The notes: generated from the letters alone by a model not told the origin. Shown: positions 1-7,986, numbered from the stretch's first letter. The stretch is DNA of 10,791 nt from an uncultured Bacteroidales bacterium (GCA_903899865.1 CAIUKZ010000114.1:1-10791), one strand, 5' to 3'. Numbers and translations: made by a program.

Positions 1-5
1 GGCTC

Positions 6-1898
6 TTAAACCAATTTCGAATTAAATGCCTTCAAAGTGTCAAGTACATTGGTTTTCACATTAATGAAATGCTCAATACCTACTGCTTTCAGGTCATCAG
101 CACAAGCTGGAGCACCTGCAACTACGAATAATGCTTTGCCGTCGATTGCTTTGAAAGCAACAGGAGCCAATTCTGCATATTCATCATCGCTTGAACAAAT
201 AACAATGATGTCAGCACCAGCTTCCAATGCAGCTTTTACGCCTTCTTCAGGTGTAGCAAAACCAAGATTATCAATCACATCATAACCAGCACATGCGAAG
301 AAATTACATGCAAACTGTGCACGAGCCAAACGCATTGCCAAGTTACCAATGGTCAACATAAATGCTTTTGGACGTTTTGTAGCGCCTTCTGTTGCAAAGC
401 GAAGTGTTTCAAACTCTTCTGCTGCACGCACAGGCAATAAAGTTTCGGTTTCATTCAAATGCTCTCCACATCCGCAATCAAGAGAAGCTTTATCTACTTT
501 AGCAGAAGCTGACTCATTGAAGTTAGGAAATTGGTTAGTTCCCAAAAGTATTTCACGACGACTAGAAACAGCTTTCAATCTAGCAGTGGCAGTAGCTTTT
601 ACAGCTTGTTGAACTTTACCAGCTTTGATGGCTGCATAGAATCCACCTAGTTCTTCTACTTCTAGGAATATTTTCCATGCTTGAGCAGCCAACTCATTGG
701 TGAGTGTTTCAATATAATATGAACCCGCAGCAGGATCAGCGACTTTATCAAAATGTGATTCTTCTTTAAGCAGCAATTGTTGGTTGCGTGCTATTCTTTC
801 AGAAAATTCATCTGATGATTTATAAACAGAATCATAAGGCAATACTGTCAATGAATTCACACCTCCTAATGTAGCACTCATCGCTTCTGTTTGAGTACGA
901 AGCATGTTTACATTAGCATCATATATCGTTTTGTTGAAAGTGGATGTTTCAGCATGTACAGACATTTTGGCTGCACATTTACAAACTCCATCTTCAGTGC
1001 TGTTGCATCCTGATTTTACACATTCAGCTTGGTAAGCATCTACCACATTAGCCCACAAAAGGCGAGCAGCACGGAATTTTGCAATTTCCATAAAGTAATT
1101 GCCACCAACGCCAAAATTAAATTTTATTTTCTTGGCTGCCAAAGAGGTTTCTACTCCACCTTCTACCAACATAGCAAGATAATCATTACCCCATGCCAAA
1201 GCATATCCAAGCTCTTGAGCATTGAATGCACCTGCATTATTAAGTGCTGTAGCATTTACAGAAAGCACCCTGTATTTTGGCAATACTGCGAGAATTTCAA
1301 TCAATGACTTTGACTTTTCAACAATGCTTTCTTTTGTAAAACTTTTACCTTTTACTAGCATTCTGTTCATTGGGTCATAGTTAATGGAGCCCACTAATTT
1401 TGAAAGATCAAAATCTTTAGATTTAAACAATTCTACAAGAATTGTAGCCAAGTTTACCACATCATTTTGGCAAACAGTGAAGTTTAGCTCAATACAATCA
1501 GCAGCTATTCCATTCAACAGGCCTGCAATGTTGGCTGCCGTAACTTCTACTTTACCCAAACGGAAACCGATTGAATTCACACCTCTGTAAAGTACATCAA
1601 GTGCTGTAGCATTTGCAACTTTTGCGTCATCAACCACAATATCTTGACGAACAAACCATTCGTTGGTGGTTTTAGTACCTCTCACAAAAGGAAATACTCC
1701 TGGTGCGACATCTTTCGTCTTCAGGCTTTCAATGTCCTCCGAACGATAGAAAGGTAATACGTCAAAACCTTCATTTGTTTTCCATACTAGCTTCTTGTTA
1801 AAATCAGCTCCTTTGAGATCGGCTGTAATTTTGTCCATCCACTGCTGTGCGCTAACGTCTGGGAACTCTGCCAATAAATTTAATTTTTTTTCTGCCAT
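6..1898 (-). CDS. mutA: Methylmalonyl-CoA mutase small (beta) subunit
   Basis: This is the small subunit of the heterodimeric adenosylcobalamin-dependent mutase that interconverts succinyl-CoA and (R)-methylmalonyl-CoA in the cytoplasm, in propionate metabolism. The 630-residue length fits the family. An N-terminal TIM-barrel region (about 20-450) carries family signatures RTQTEAMSA (334-342) and DPAAGSYYIETLT (388-400). A C-terminal cobalamin-binding-like fold (about 508-630) follows. That fold lacks the DxHxxG cobalamin-ligating motif: the corresponding stretch reads LTIGNLAMR (515-523). This is what marks the non-catalytic small subunit rather than MutB. Two cysteine-bearing inserts are unusual (Cys293, 298, 306, 308 and Cys475, 477). 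The start ATG at 1896-1898 opens MAEKKLNLL and is preceded by an A-rich leader without a Shine-Dalgarno sequence. The gene stops five bases from the left window edge, and mutB normally follows it in an operon; that is inference here. Family assignment is very secure. Confidence 0.96.
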   Translation of the reverse strand: MAEKKLNLLAEFPDVSAQQWMDKITADLKGADFNKKLVWKTNEGFDVLPFYRSEDIESLKTKDVAPGVFPFVRGTKTTNEWFVRQDIVVDDAKVANATALDVLYRGVNSIGFRLGKVEVTAANIAGLLNGIAADCIELNFTVCQNDVVNLATILVELFKSKDFDLSKLVGSINYDPMNRMLVKGKSFTKESIVEKSKSLIEILAVLPKYRVLSVNATALNNAGAFNAQELGYALAWGNDYLAMLVEGGVETSLAAKKIKFNFGVGGNYFMEIAKFRAARLLWANVVDAYQAECVKSGCNSTEDGVCKCAAKMSVHAETSTFNKTIYDANVNMLRTQTEAMSATLGGVNSLTVLPYDSVYKSSDEFSERIARNQQLLLKEESHFDKVADPAAGSYYIETLTNELAAQAWKIFLEVEELGGFYAAIKAGKVQQAVKATATARLKAVSSRREILLGTNQFPNFNESASAKVDKASLDCGCGEHLNETETLLPVRAAEEFETLRFATEGATKRPKAFMLTIGNLAMRLARAQFACNFFACAGYDVIDNLGFATPEEGVKAALEAGADIIVICSSDDEYAELAPVAFKAIDGKALFVVAGAPACADDLKAVGIEHFINVKTNVLDTLKAFNSKLV

Positions 1899-1931
1899 AT
1901 TATTTAGTTTTTCGAAATTTCTAAGCGACTA

Positions 1932-1939
1932 CAAAATTA
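1932..1939 (-). promoter_or_regulatory. Candidate -7 element for mutA
   Basis: The minus strand reads TAATTTTG, an exact match to the Bacteroidota -7 consensus TAnnTTTG, 33 bases before the mutA start codon. I see no convincing -33 TTTG at the expected 19-21 bp spacing, so this is a half-supported promoter. Confidence 0.45.
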
Positions 1940-2060
1940 CTATATTAAGTTCATTTTATGGTTTAAAACATGAATAAATTTGATATTTCATTACATTTTT
2001 CACACTAATATTCTTAAATTTGCCATTTACTGTCCCTGAATTCATAGCAAGCATATCTAC

Positions 2061-2096
2061 AAAAAAAATAGCCACTTCAAATTAATGAAATGGCTA
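2061..2096 (-). terminator. Rho-independent terminator of the DUF2271-like gene
   Basis: Arms TAGCCA (2069-2074) and TGGCTA (2091-2096) pair perfectly. One mismatch is followed by three or four more pairs toward the loop. On the minus strand the hairpin is followed at once by a run of eight T residues (complement of 2061-2068). It begins about 19 bases after the stop codon at 2115 and points in that gene's direction, so it should separate that gene from mutA. Confidence 0.8.
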
Positions 2097-2114
2097 CTCT
2101 GAAAAATTTAGATA

Positions 2115-2852
2115 TTATTGCTTGATAACTTTCTTGATGATTACATTTCCAGAATAGGTAGTAATTGAAACTAAATACACACCTCTTGGCAAATAGCTTA
2201 AATCTACATTTTGTTCTGAACTAGTCATCATAAATTGACCTGATGTGGATAGGATATCGATAGTTTTTATATCATAGCCATTCACAAATATATTTGATTT
2301 GGTTGGACTTGGATAAATTTGATATTTATTAGACATCTCCACATCTGACACACTTGTACCAGCTGGCGTCCAGTCTATGGAAACTGCGGAGAATCCATTT
2401 TGCGACAAAGCTGATTGCGTCTGCTTGTTAGAGCCCTTCACAAAAGGAAAACTTGCATTATTATTTTCAAAATTACTATTATCTGTCAACTCCATCTTTA
2501 ACACATAATTGCCGTCAGCAACTAATACGCTATTAGCATCCTTTCCATTCCAACTACATGTTCTTGTCACATGTTTATTCTGTGTAGCTCCAGTAGTGGC
2601 AGTCAAAGTATTTTCACCAGACGCGTTGTTCCATCCAACCAAATCCATCTTTCTGGTCTTGGCCAAAACCAACAACGAAGTTACAAACTTACCAGATGCA
2701 TCTTCTATCCATATAGCAATAACATGATAGGGAGCATAGTCTGGAGTGGAAGTCTGCGAAGTATTAGTAGATACTGAAAGTGTACCTGCCGTCTGAGCAT
2801 TCATATCAATAATAAATATGGCCACCAAAAGAAGAACGAATAATTTTCTCAT
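2115..2852 (-). CDS. Secreted DUF2271-like protein with T9SS type A sorting domain
   Basis: This 245-residue exported protein has no established function. It opens with a signal peptide (Met-Arg-Lys, hydrophobic 4-15, likely cleavage after Ala19 or Gln20). Residues about 40-125 resemble the DUF2271 family as I remember it: HVIAIWIEDASGKFVTSLLVLA, cut here to its key parts Trp48 and GKFV (54-57), then Trp74, TGAT (87-90), SWNGKD (100-105) and VADGNYVLKMEL (111-122). The last ~70 residues form a T9SS type A sorting domain: IYPSPTKSNIFVNG (179-192), DILSTSGQ (199-206), LPRGVYLVSI (221-230) and a Lys-rich end KKVIKQ. Such domains route proteins across the outer membrane by type IX secretion and are then cleaved. 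The repeated Gly-Asn-Tyr and Asp-Gly patterns suggest a beta-sandwich. It is flanked by its own terminator and no obvious partner gene, so context gives no role. The sorting domain is secure; the DUF2271 call is from memory of the pattern. Confidence 0.85.
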   Translation of the reverse strand: MRKLFVLLLVAIFIIDMNAQTAGTLSVSTNTSQTSTPDYAPYHVIAIWIEDASGKFVTSLLVLAKTRKMDLVGWNNASGENTLTATTGATQNKHVTRTCSWNGKDANSVLVADGNYVLKMELTDNSNFENNNASFPFVKGSNKQTQSALSQNGFSAVSIDWTPAGTSVSDVEMSNKYQIYPSPTKSNIFVNGYDIKTIDILSTSGQFMMTSSEQNVDLSYLPRGVYLVSITTYSGNVIIKKVIKQ

Positions 2853-3082
2853 ACAATCATAATTTTTTGAGATAAATAAACATCAAGATCAATTGTAAAA
2901 ATATAATAAAATATCAAATAAACCAACTAAAATCATCCGAACTTCAAAATTTAACTTTTAGCAGATGCCTGAAGAATAATTTACACTTATTAACAAAGAC
3001 CATTATCACGAAACAAGTACTATCTCCCTATAAACAACTAAAACTTACAAAATTCGATAAAATTATTGATATTTAATTCGCA
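2853..3082. other. Intergenic region without gene
   Basis: This 230-bp, very AT-rich stretch lies between the TPR gene stop and the DUF2271-like gene start. It should carry that gene's promoter, but I find no exact TAnnTTTG on the minus strand. I also see no hairpin with a T-run that would end the TPR transcript. No open frame of interest is present. Confidence 0.5.
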
Positions 3083-4312
3083 CTATTTCAATGCTTTGAT
3101 TTCCTTATCCAACACATCATACTCAGCGGTCATACCAAGACGGTAATAAAGTGTCTTTAAGTTCCTTTTGTATTCAATTTCAGCTGGAGCCACTTCAATT
3201 GCTTTTTTGAAAAATGGAATAGCTTCTTTAAATACTGCATTTGCTTTATCCTTTTCTGCTTTGATCAACTTATCATCTTTCAAGTTGCTATCTGCATCCA
3301 TCCAAATCTTACCTGCTTTGTTATAATACAAACGGCCAATACCAGAATATGCTTCACCTAATTTCGGATCAAGGGTCAACACTTTATCATACGTAGCACG
3401 AGCAGCATCAAAATCCTTTGAGTCTTCATATAATTTAGCTTGAACCAAATAGTATTGTGTGTTTTTTGAATCTGAAGCAATGGCGGTGTTTAGATAATTC
3501 AAAGCTTCCTGTACTTTATTGGATGCGATGAAAAGATTAATTAAATTTCCAATCAGATAAGCATCTTTTGGATCATTTTCAAATCCTTGTTTTGCCACCT
3601 CAAACATTTTGGCTGTATCTTTCTTAGCTTGGTATTCTCCAAACAGGTATTGATAGACTTTACTTGTCTCGTATTTTTTATCTTTCAATGATTCAAAGAT
3701 TTTGATTGCCTTATCATGCAATTCAGCACTAGAAGCGGCTACACCAGCGTAGAAGCGAATTTTAGTGTAGTTGGAATCCAGTTTTATCTCATTGTTCATA
3801 AGGGGTAACTTTGGAATCTCTGTATACACTTCAAATACACTTGTAGCCTCTGCATAACGCTTAGCATCAAACAAATATGAACCGTAAGTAATCAAATTAG
3901 AACCATCATTATAATACTCTTTGATTTTTGACTTGACATCTTTGCGGGTTTTTTGATTGACCTTTCCTTTTGCATCTGGTATTTGACCTACACTATCCGC
4001 TTTCAAGAAGTAGGCATAAGATTCTAGAATAGCTTTACCTTTTACATCTTTATCAATATTAGCACCTGGCATAAGGCTTTTTTCGTACAATTTTGCATTT
4101 TCTGCATTGCCTATCAAACCAGCCACATACCATGTTTCAGCCAGATTTTTGGTGGTGGAATCTGCAAGCGCCAACTTGATAGCTTCACGTGCACCTGCAT
4201 AATCAGGATCGTCCATTAAAGCTTTGTTTTTAGCTTTTGACACATTTGATTTCTGAGCAAATGCACAAGTAATGCTGATTACCAAGACTAAGGATAAAAT
4301 CAGTTTTTTCAT
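3083..4312 (-). CDS. Exported tetratricopeptide-repeat (TPR) protein
   Basis: I read this as a 409-residue protein starting at the ATG at 4310-4312, which opens MKKLILSLVLVISITCAFAQ, a typical signal peptide cleaved near Ala19/Gln20. The mature protein is alpha-helical with TPR-like units. The clearest are about 250-283 (AYLIGNLINLF...ALNYLNTAI), 286-319 (YYLVQAKLYEDSKDFDAARATYDKVLTLDP, here described by its Asp-Pro-Lys end) and 320-375 (YSGIGRLYYNKA...AIPFFKKAIEVAP). The last contains a lysine- and aspartate-rich insert (about 335-357). Weaker units cover about 57-205. TPR arrays bind partner proteins; no catalytic motif is visible. A periplasmic or envelope location is inferred from the signal peptide. 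It follows gyrA with a terminator hairpin in the gap. An in-frame ATG 45 bases upstream (4355-4357) was rejected because it would put the signal peptide internally and place coding sequence in the hairpin. Specific role unknown. Confidence 0.88.
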   Translation of the reverse strand: MKKLILSLVLVISITCAFAQKSNVSKAKNKALMDDPDYAGAREAIKLALADSTTKNLAETWYVAGLIGNAENAKLYEKSLMPGANIDKDVKGKAILESYAYFLKADSVGQIPDAKGKVNQKTRKDVKSKIKEYYNDGSNLITYGSYLFDAKRYAEATSVFEVYTEIPKLPLMNNEIKLDSNYTKIRFYAGVAASSAELHDKAIKIFESLKDKKYETSKVYQYLFGEYQAKKDTAKMFEVAKQGFENDPKDAYLIGNLINLFIASNKVQEALNYLNTAIASDSKNTQYYLVQAKLYEDSKDFDAARATYDKVLTLDPKLGEAYSGIGRLYYNKAGKIWMDADSNLKDDKLIKAEKDKANAVFKEAIPFFKKAIEVAPAEIEYKRNLKTLYYRLGMTAEYDVLDKEIKALK

Positions 4313-4340
4313 TTTTTTGATGTTTTTATAGTTTACTTTT

Positions 4341-4374
4341 AAAAACGAGTCCACCAAAAGGTGATACTCGTTTT
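4341..4374 (-). terminator. Rho-independent terminator after gyrA
   Basis: Arms AAAACGAGT (4342-4350) and ACTCGTTTT (4366-4374) pair over nine bases. CACC (4352-4355) and GGTG (4360-4363) extend the stem across a small internal loop to an AAAA loop (plus-strand sense). On the minus strand the stem ends in TTTTT. It starts six bases past the gyrA stop codon, so it most likely ends the gyrA transcript, at least in part. Confidence 0.75.
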
Positions 4375-4380
4375 ATTTAA

Positions 4381-7002
4381 TTAATTCTCAGATGTGGTTT
4401 CAACATCCAACTCATCAGTTGCAGTATTCAAACCATCGGTTGCAGTATCCAAACCATCAATAAGCTCCTCTTCGACTTCCACTTCTGACATCACTTTACA
4501 GACCGAAGCGATTTCGTCATTTCGTTTTTCGAGATTGATAAGTCGTACTCCTTGCGTGGCACGACCCATCACTCTAAAATCCGCAACTTTTAGGCGAATA
4601 GTGATTCCTGACTTATTGATAATCATCAAATCACATTCATCAGTAACATTTTTGATAGCCACAAGTTTGCCCGTTTTGTCAGTGATGTTCATGGTTTTCA
4701 CACCTTTTCCACCTCTGTTAGTAACGCGATACACTGCTACTGCTTCAATAGTATTACCATTTTCATCCACAGGAAGTTTGCCATCTGCATCCGGCTCTAC
4801 TCGTTCATCTAGCATGGTGCGTTTTCCATAACCTTGTTGTGATACCACCATGATATCTTCACCATCCTCTTTGTTGACGCATATCATGCCAATCACCTCA
4901 TCTTGGCCATCTTCGTCCAGTGTCATTCCTCGTACTCCAGTAGCGGTTCGTCCCATTTCACGCACTGCCGACTCGTGGAAACGAATGGCTCTACCGTTAC
5001 GATTGGCCATCAACACCTCTGAATTTCCATCAGTCAAACGCACTTGTATCACTTGGTCATCTTCACGAATAGTAATGGCATTTACACCATTTTGACGTGG
5101 TCGTGAATATGCTTCTAAAGATGTTTTCTTTATCACACCATTCTTCGTACAGAAGATGAGGAAGTGTGATTTTGTATATTCTGGATCATTCAATCCTTTA
5201 ACTCTTATAAATGCATTGACTTTATCATTGGAATCAATGTTAAGCATATTTTGAATTGCTCTTCCCTTTGAATTCTTACTTCCTTCTGGTATTTCATACA
5301 CTTTCAGCCAATAGCACTTGCCTGTTTGTGTAAAAAACAACATGGTGTTGTGCATCGAAGCTGGATAGATATATTCTATAAAGTCTTCATCACGAGAGTC
5401 GCTACCTTTAGAACCAACACCTCCGCGATTTTGGGCTCTAAATTCTGTCAGCGCTGTCCGCTTAATATATCCTAAATGCGAAATGGTAATAATCATTTCA
5501 TCATCGGCATAAAAATCTTCAGGATTGAATTCCTCTGATGAATAAACTATCTGAGTACGACGAGCGTCACCATATTTTGCTTTCACCTCAATCAGCTCAT
5601 CTTTAATGATTTGCATGCGAAGTTCCACATTATCCAAAATACCTTTTAAGTGTGCTATCAAATCCAAAATCTCTTGGTATTCTGCTCGAAGTTTATCCTG
5701 CTCCATGCCAGTCAACTGACGTAAGCGCATTTCAACTACCGCACGCGACTGTACGTCTGACAATCCAAAACGTTCCATCAATCGATTACGGGCTTCTTCT
5801 GGTGATTTAGAGTCGCGAATGATTTGAATGGCTTCATCCAAATTATCCAAAATAATCATAAATCCTTCCAAAAGGTGTGCGCGTCTTTCGGCCTCTGCAA
5901 GTTCAAAGCGAGTACGACGAATCACCACTTCATGACGATGCTCTACGAAATAATGTATTAAATCTTTCACATTCAACATGCGTGGACGACCATGTACCAA
6001 AGCAATATTGTTTACACTGAAAGATGACTGTAAAGCTGTGTATTTAAACAACTTATTAAGCACTACACTTGAATTGGCATCACGCTTGATATCAATCACA
6101 ATGCGCATCCCTTCACGGTCTGACTCATCGTTGATGTGCGAAATGCCTTCTACTTTTTTATCTTCAATCAGTGCTACAATAGCCTTGATGAGTTCCACTT
6201 TATTGACCTGATAGGGAATCTCATTAACTATAATTTTCTCACGACCAGCAGCATCAATTTCAATATCTACCTTGGAGCGAACCACAACACGACCACGACC
6301 AGTTTCAAACGCTTCTTTTACACCTGCATACCCGTAGATGATACCACCTGTTGGGAAATCGGGTGCTTTGATGTGATGAAGTAATTCACTTATTTCAATG
6401 TCATTATTATCAATATACGCCACGGTAGCATCCACCACTTCGGACAAGTTGTGTGGAGCCATATTGGTAGCCATACCAACAGCAATACCTGAAGATCCAT
6501 TCACCAACAAATTGGGAATGCGACTTGGTAATACAGTCGGTTCTTTCAGCGTATCATCAAAATTCAACTGGAAATCGACCGTATCTTTATTGATATCAAT
6601 CAACATATCCTCAGACAATTTACGCAAGCGAGCCTCTGTGTAACGCATAGCTGCGGGGCTATCACCATCAATTGAACCAAAGTTACCTTGCCCATCCACT
6701 AGCGGATAACGCATGGACCAATGTTGCGCCATACGCACCAAAGTTCCATAAATAGAAGAATCGCCATGTGGGTGATACTTACCCATCACCTCCCCCACTA
6801 TTCTAGCACATTTCTTATAGGGTTTATCTGAATTATTTCCCAACTCGTTCATCCCATACAACACTCTACGATGCACTGGTTTAAAACCATCACGCACATC
6901 AGGTAGCGCACGAGATACTATCACCGACATGGAATAATCGATGTACGAAGATTTCATTTCTTCGTCAATGTTTACCTTAATAATTCTGTCTTGATCAATC
7001 AT
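4381..7002 (-). CDS. gyrA: DNA gyrase subunit A
   Basis: GyrA forms the A2B2 gyrase with GyrB, introduces negative supercoils using ATP and carries the DNA-cleaving tyrosine. The 873-residue protein has the breakage-reunion domain (about 30-490) with catalytic Tyr121 in AAMRYTEAR (117-125). The preceding quinolone-determining region includes HPHGDSSIYG (77-86). The C-terminal beta-pinwheel domain (about 500-835) carries the GyrA box QNRGGVG (524-530). The box separates gyrase from topoisomerase IV ParC and so supports gyrA rather than parC. Ser82 matches E. coli Ser83, but the position of E. coli Asp87 is Gly86 here. The tail after about 838 is acidic, low in complexity and contains a short duplicated segment. 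The start ATG gives MIDQDRIIKVNIDEEMKSSY, the usual N-terminus. The gene lies 134 bp downstream of ispE on the same strand and has a terminator directly behind it. Confidence 0.98.
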   Translation of the reverse strand: MIDQDRIIKVNIDEEMKSSYIDYSMSVIVSRALPDVRDGFKPVHRRVLYGMNELGNNSDKPYKKCARIVGEVMGKYHPHGDSSIYGTLVRMAQHWSMRYPLVDGQGNFGSIDGDSPAAMRYTEARLRKLSEDMLIDINKDTVDFQLNFDDTLKEPTVLPSRIPNLLVNGSSGIAVGMATNMAPHNLSEVVDATVAYIDNNDIEISELLHHIKAPDFPTGGIIYGYAGVKEAFETGRGRVVVRSKVDIEIDAAGREKIIVNEIPYQVNKVELIKAIVALIEDKKVEGISHINDESDREGMRIVIDIKRDANSSVVLNKLFKYTALQSSFSVNNIALVHGRPRMLNVKDLIHYFVEHRHEVVIRRTRFELAEAERRAHLLEGFMIILDNLDEAIQIIRDSKSPEEARNRLMERFGLSDVQSRAVVEMRLRQLTGMEQDKLRAEYQEILDLIAHLKGILDNVELRMQIIKDELIEVKAKYGDARRTQIVYSSEEFNPEDFYADDEMIITISHLGYIKRTALTEFRAQNRGGVGSKGSDSRDEDFIEYIYPASMHNTMLFFTQTGKCYWLKVYEIPEGSKNSKGRAIQNMLNIDSNDKVNAFIRVKGLNDPEYTKSHFLIFCTKNGVIKKTSLEAYSRPRQNGVNAITIREDDQVIQVRLTDGNSEVLMANRNGRAIRFHESAVREMGRTATGVRGMTLDEDGQDEVIGMICVNKEDGEDIMVVSQQGYGKRTMLDERVEPDADGKLPVDENGNTIEAVAVYRVTNRGGKGVKTMNITDKTGKLVAIKNVTDECDLMIINKSGITIRLKVADFRVMGRATQGVRLINLEKRNDEIASVCKVMSEVEVEEELIDGLDTATDGLNTATDELDVETTSEN
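4413..4454 (-). repeat. Tandem 21-bp duplication in the gyrA 3' end
   Basis: Two adjacent 21-base units, 4413-4433 and 4434-4454, differ at only two positions (A/G and T/C). They keep the reading frame and encode the repeated pattern LDTATDG / LNTATDE around residues 851-864 of GyrA. The neighbouring residues (LDVETT) look like a more decayed third unit. Confidence 0.85.
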
Positions 7003-7037
7003 TCAATTTCTAATTTTATTACTTTCTAAAAAACGCA

Positions 7038-7068
7038 CTAAATTACTCCTTTTTGTTGGATTAAACAA
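7038..7068 (-). promoter_or_regulatory. Candidate gyrA promoter
   Basis: The minus strand shows TTG (complement of 7066-7068), a 20-base spacer, then TAATTTAG (7038-7045), which is one mismatch from TAnnTTTG. Spacing fits the Bacteroidota -33/-7 arrangement and the box lies 35 bases before the gyrA start codon. The match is imperfect, and gyrA may also be read through from ispE. Confidence 0.35.
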
Positions 7069-7136
7069 GAGTTTGATGCATTTTTACTCACAACACAAAT
7101 CTACTTTTCAAACTCAAACTCGTTCGTTGATGAGAC

Positions 7137-7955
7137 CTAATCTAACAGTCCTGATGCAACAAAGCAATCCTCAAAACAGCTCATATCGGCAGGTAATGAC
7201 TCAAATATACCATATACGGCTGATCCTGATCCTGACATTGAAGCATACAAAGCGCCTATTTGATAAAGTTGCTCTTTTATTTGTTCGACGACAGGGAATT
7301 GAGAAAAAACTGATTTTTCAAAATCATTCTTCACATATTCACGCCACTGATTTAAAGGCTTTTTCAAGCAATCCACCAGACTAACTTCACTAGGACAGGG
7401 AGTTACACGCGAATAAGCGAGGGGTGTAGATACATGAATATCTGGCTTTACCAGCAATAGGAAATAGCCTTTTAATGAAAGTTTTATTGGTGAAAACACA
7501 TTGCCAATTCCAGTTGCAAAGACAGGCTTATTCTTAATAAACACTGGACAGTCAGCCCCTAAAAGCGAAGCGAACTTTTCCATTTTCTTTTTGGAAATCT
7601 TAAGATCGAAAAGTTCATTCAACCCTTTTATCATAAAAGCAGCATCTGACGACCCACCACCCAAACCTGCACCAAAGGGAATTTGCTTGCACAAGGAAAT
7701 ATCCACAGGGGGCAATGCGTATTCGTACTGAAGCAGTCGATATGCTTTGACAATAAGGTTATCTTCTGGATCACCTCCTATTTCGATACCTGAAGACGAA
7801 AAACTATAATCCGAACAAGTAGATGAGGGTTGGATTTCAAGAACATCTGTTAGACCTATGGGGTAAAAAACAGTTTCAATATTGTGATAGCCATCGTCTC
7901 GCCGTTCTACCACATTGAGTCCAATATTGATTTTTGCATTTGGATGTAAAACCAT
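7137..7955 (-). CDS. ispE: 4-diphosphocytidyl-2-C-methyl-D-erythritol kinase
   Basis: IspE is a cytoplasmic GHMP kinase that phosphorylates CDP-methylerythritol at the 2-position with ATP, the fourth step of the MEP route to isopentenyl diphosphate. At 272 residues it is close to the family length. Visible motifs are the N-terminal PNAKINIGLNV (5-15) with the conserved Lys8, GYHNIETVF (22-30), the ATP-binding glycine loop PFGAGLGGGSSDAA (93-106), the catalytic aspartate in GADCPVF (133-139, Asp135) and the third GHMP motif MSGSGSAVYG (240-249). All key residues are present. The start ATG at 7953-7955 opens MVLHPNAKIN, the standard family start. It is divergent from dnaB and upstream of gyrA on the same strand. 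No clear terminator follows it, so partial co-transcription with gyrA is possible. Confidence 0.97.
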   Translation of the reverse strand: MVLHPNAKINIGLNVVERRDDGYHNIETVFYPIGLTDVLEIQPSSTCSDYSFSSSGIEIGGDPEDNLIVKAYRLLQYEYALPPVDISLCKQIPFGAGLGGGSSDAAFMIKGLNELFDLKISKKKMEKFASLLGADCPVFIKNKPVFATGIGNVFSPIKLSLKGYFLLLVKPDIHVSTPLAYSRVTPCPSEVSLVDCLKKPLNQWREYVKNDFEKSVFSQFPVVEQIKEQLYQIGALYASMSGSGSAVYGIFESLPADMSCFEDCFVASGLLD

Positions 7956-7986
7956 GACATGAATTTTTCAAATATTTTCAAAAAAG

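Larger units (their letters stand above)
1899..2114. other. Intergenic region mutA / DUF2271-like gene
   Basis: This 216-bp AT-rich gap holds the candidate mutA -7 element on its left and the terminator of the upstream minus-strand gene on its right. The stretch of about 120 bp between them contains no gene or structure that I can support. Confidence 0.6.

Noticed and set aside
4313..4357. Upstream in-frame ATG for the TPR protein (adds 15 residues, MVDSFLKVNYKNIKK).
   Set aside because: It would bury the signal peptide inside the protein and put the coding sequence into the gyrA terminator hairpin. The ATG at 4310-4312 starts directly with a normal signal peptide.
4394..5095. Plus-strand open frames (145 and 81 codons) opposite the gyrA 3' part.
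   Set aside because: They are Ser- and Thr-rich antisense shadows of gyrA, with no family resemblance and no leader signals.
4381..7002. Topoisomerase IV subunit A (parC) as an alternative to gyrA.
   Set aside because: The QNRGGVG GyrA box, the full C-terminal pinwheel and the standard gyrase N-terminus favour gyrase.
7073..7384. Plus-strand open frame of 103 codons across the ispE-gyrA gap and the ispE 3' end.
   Set aside because: Two thirds of it is antisense to ispE, whose motifs are unambiguous, and the product resembles nothing I recognise.
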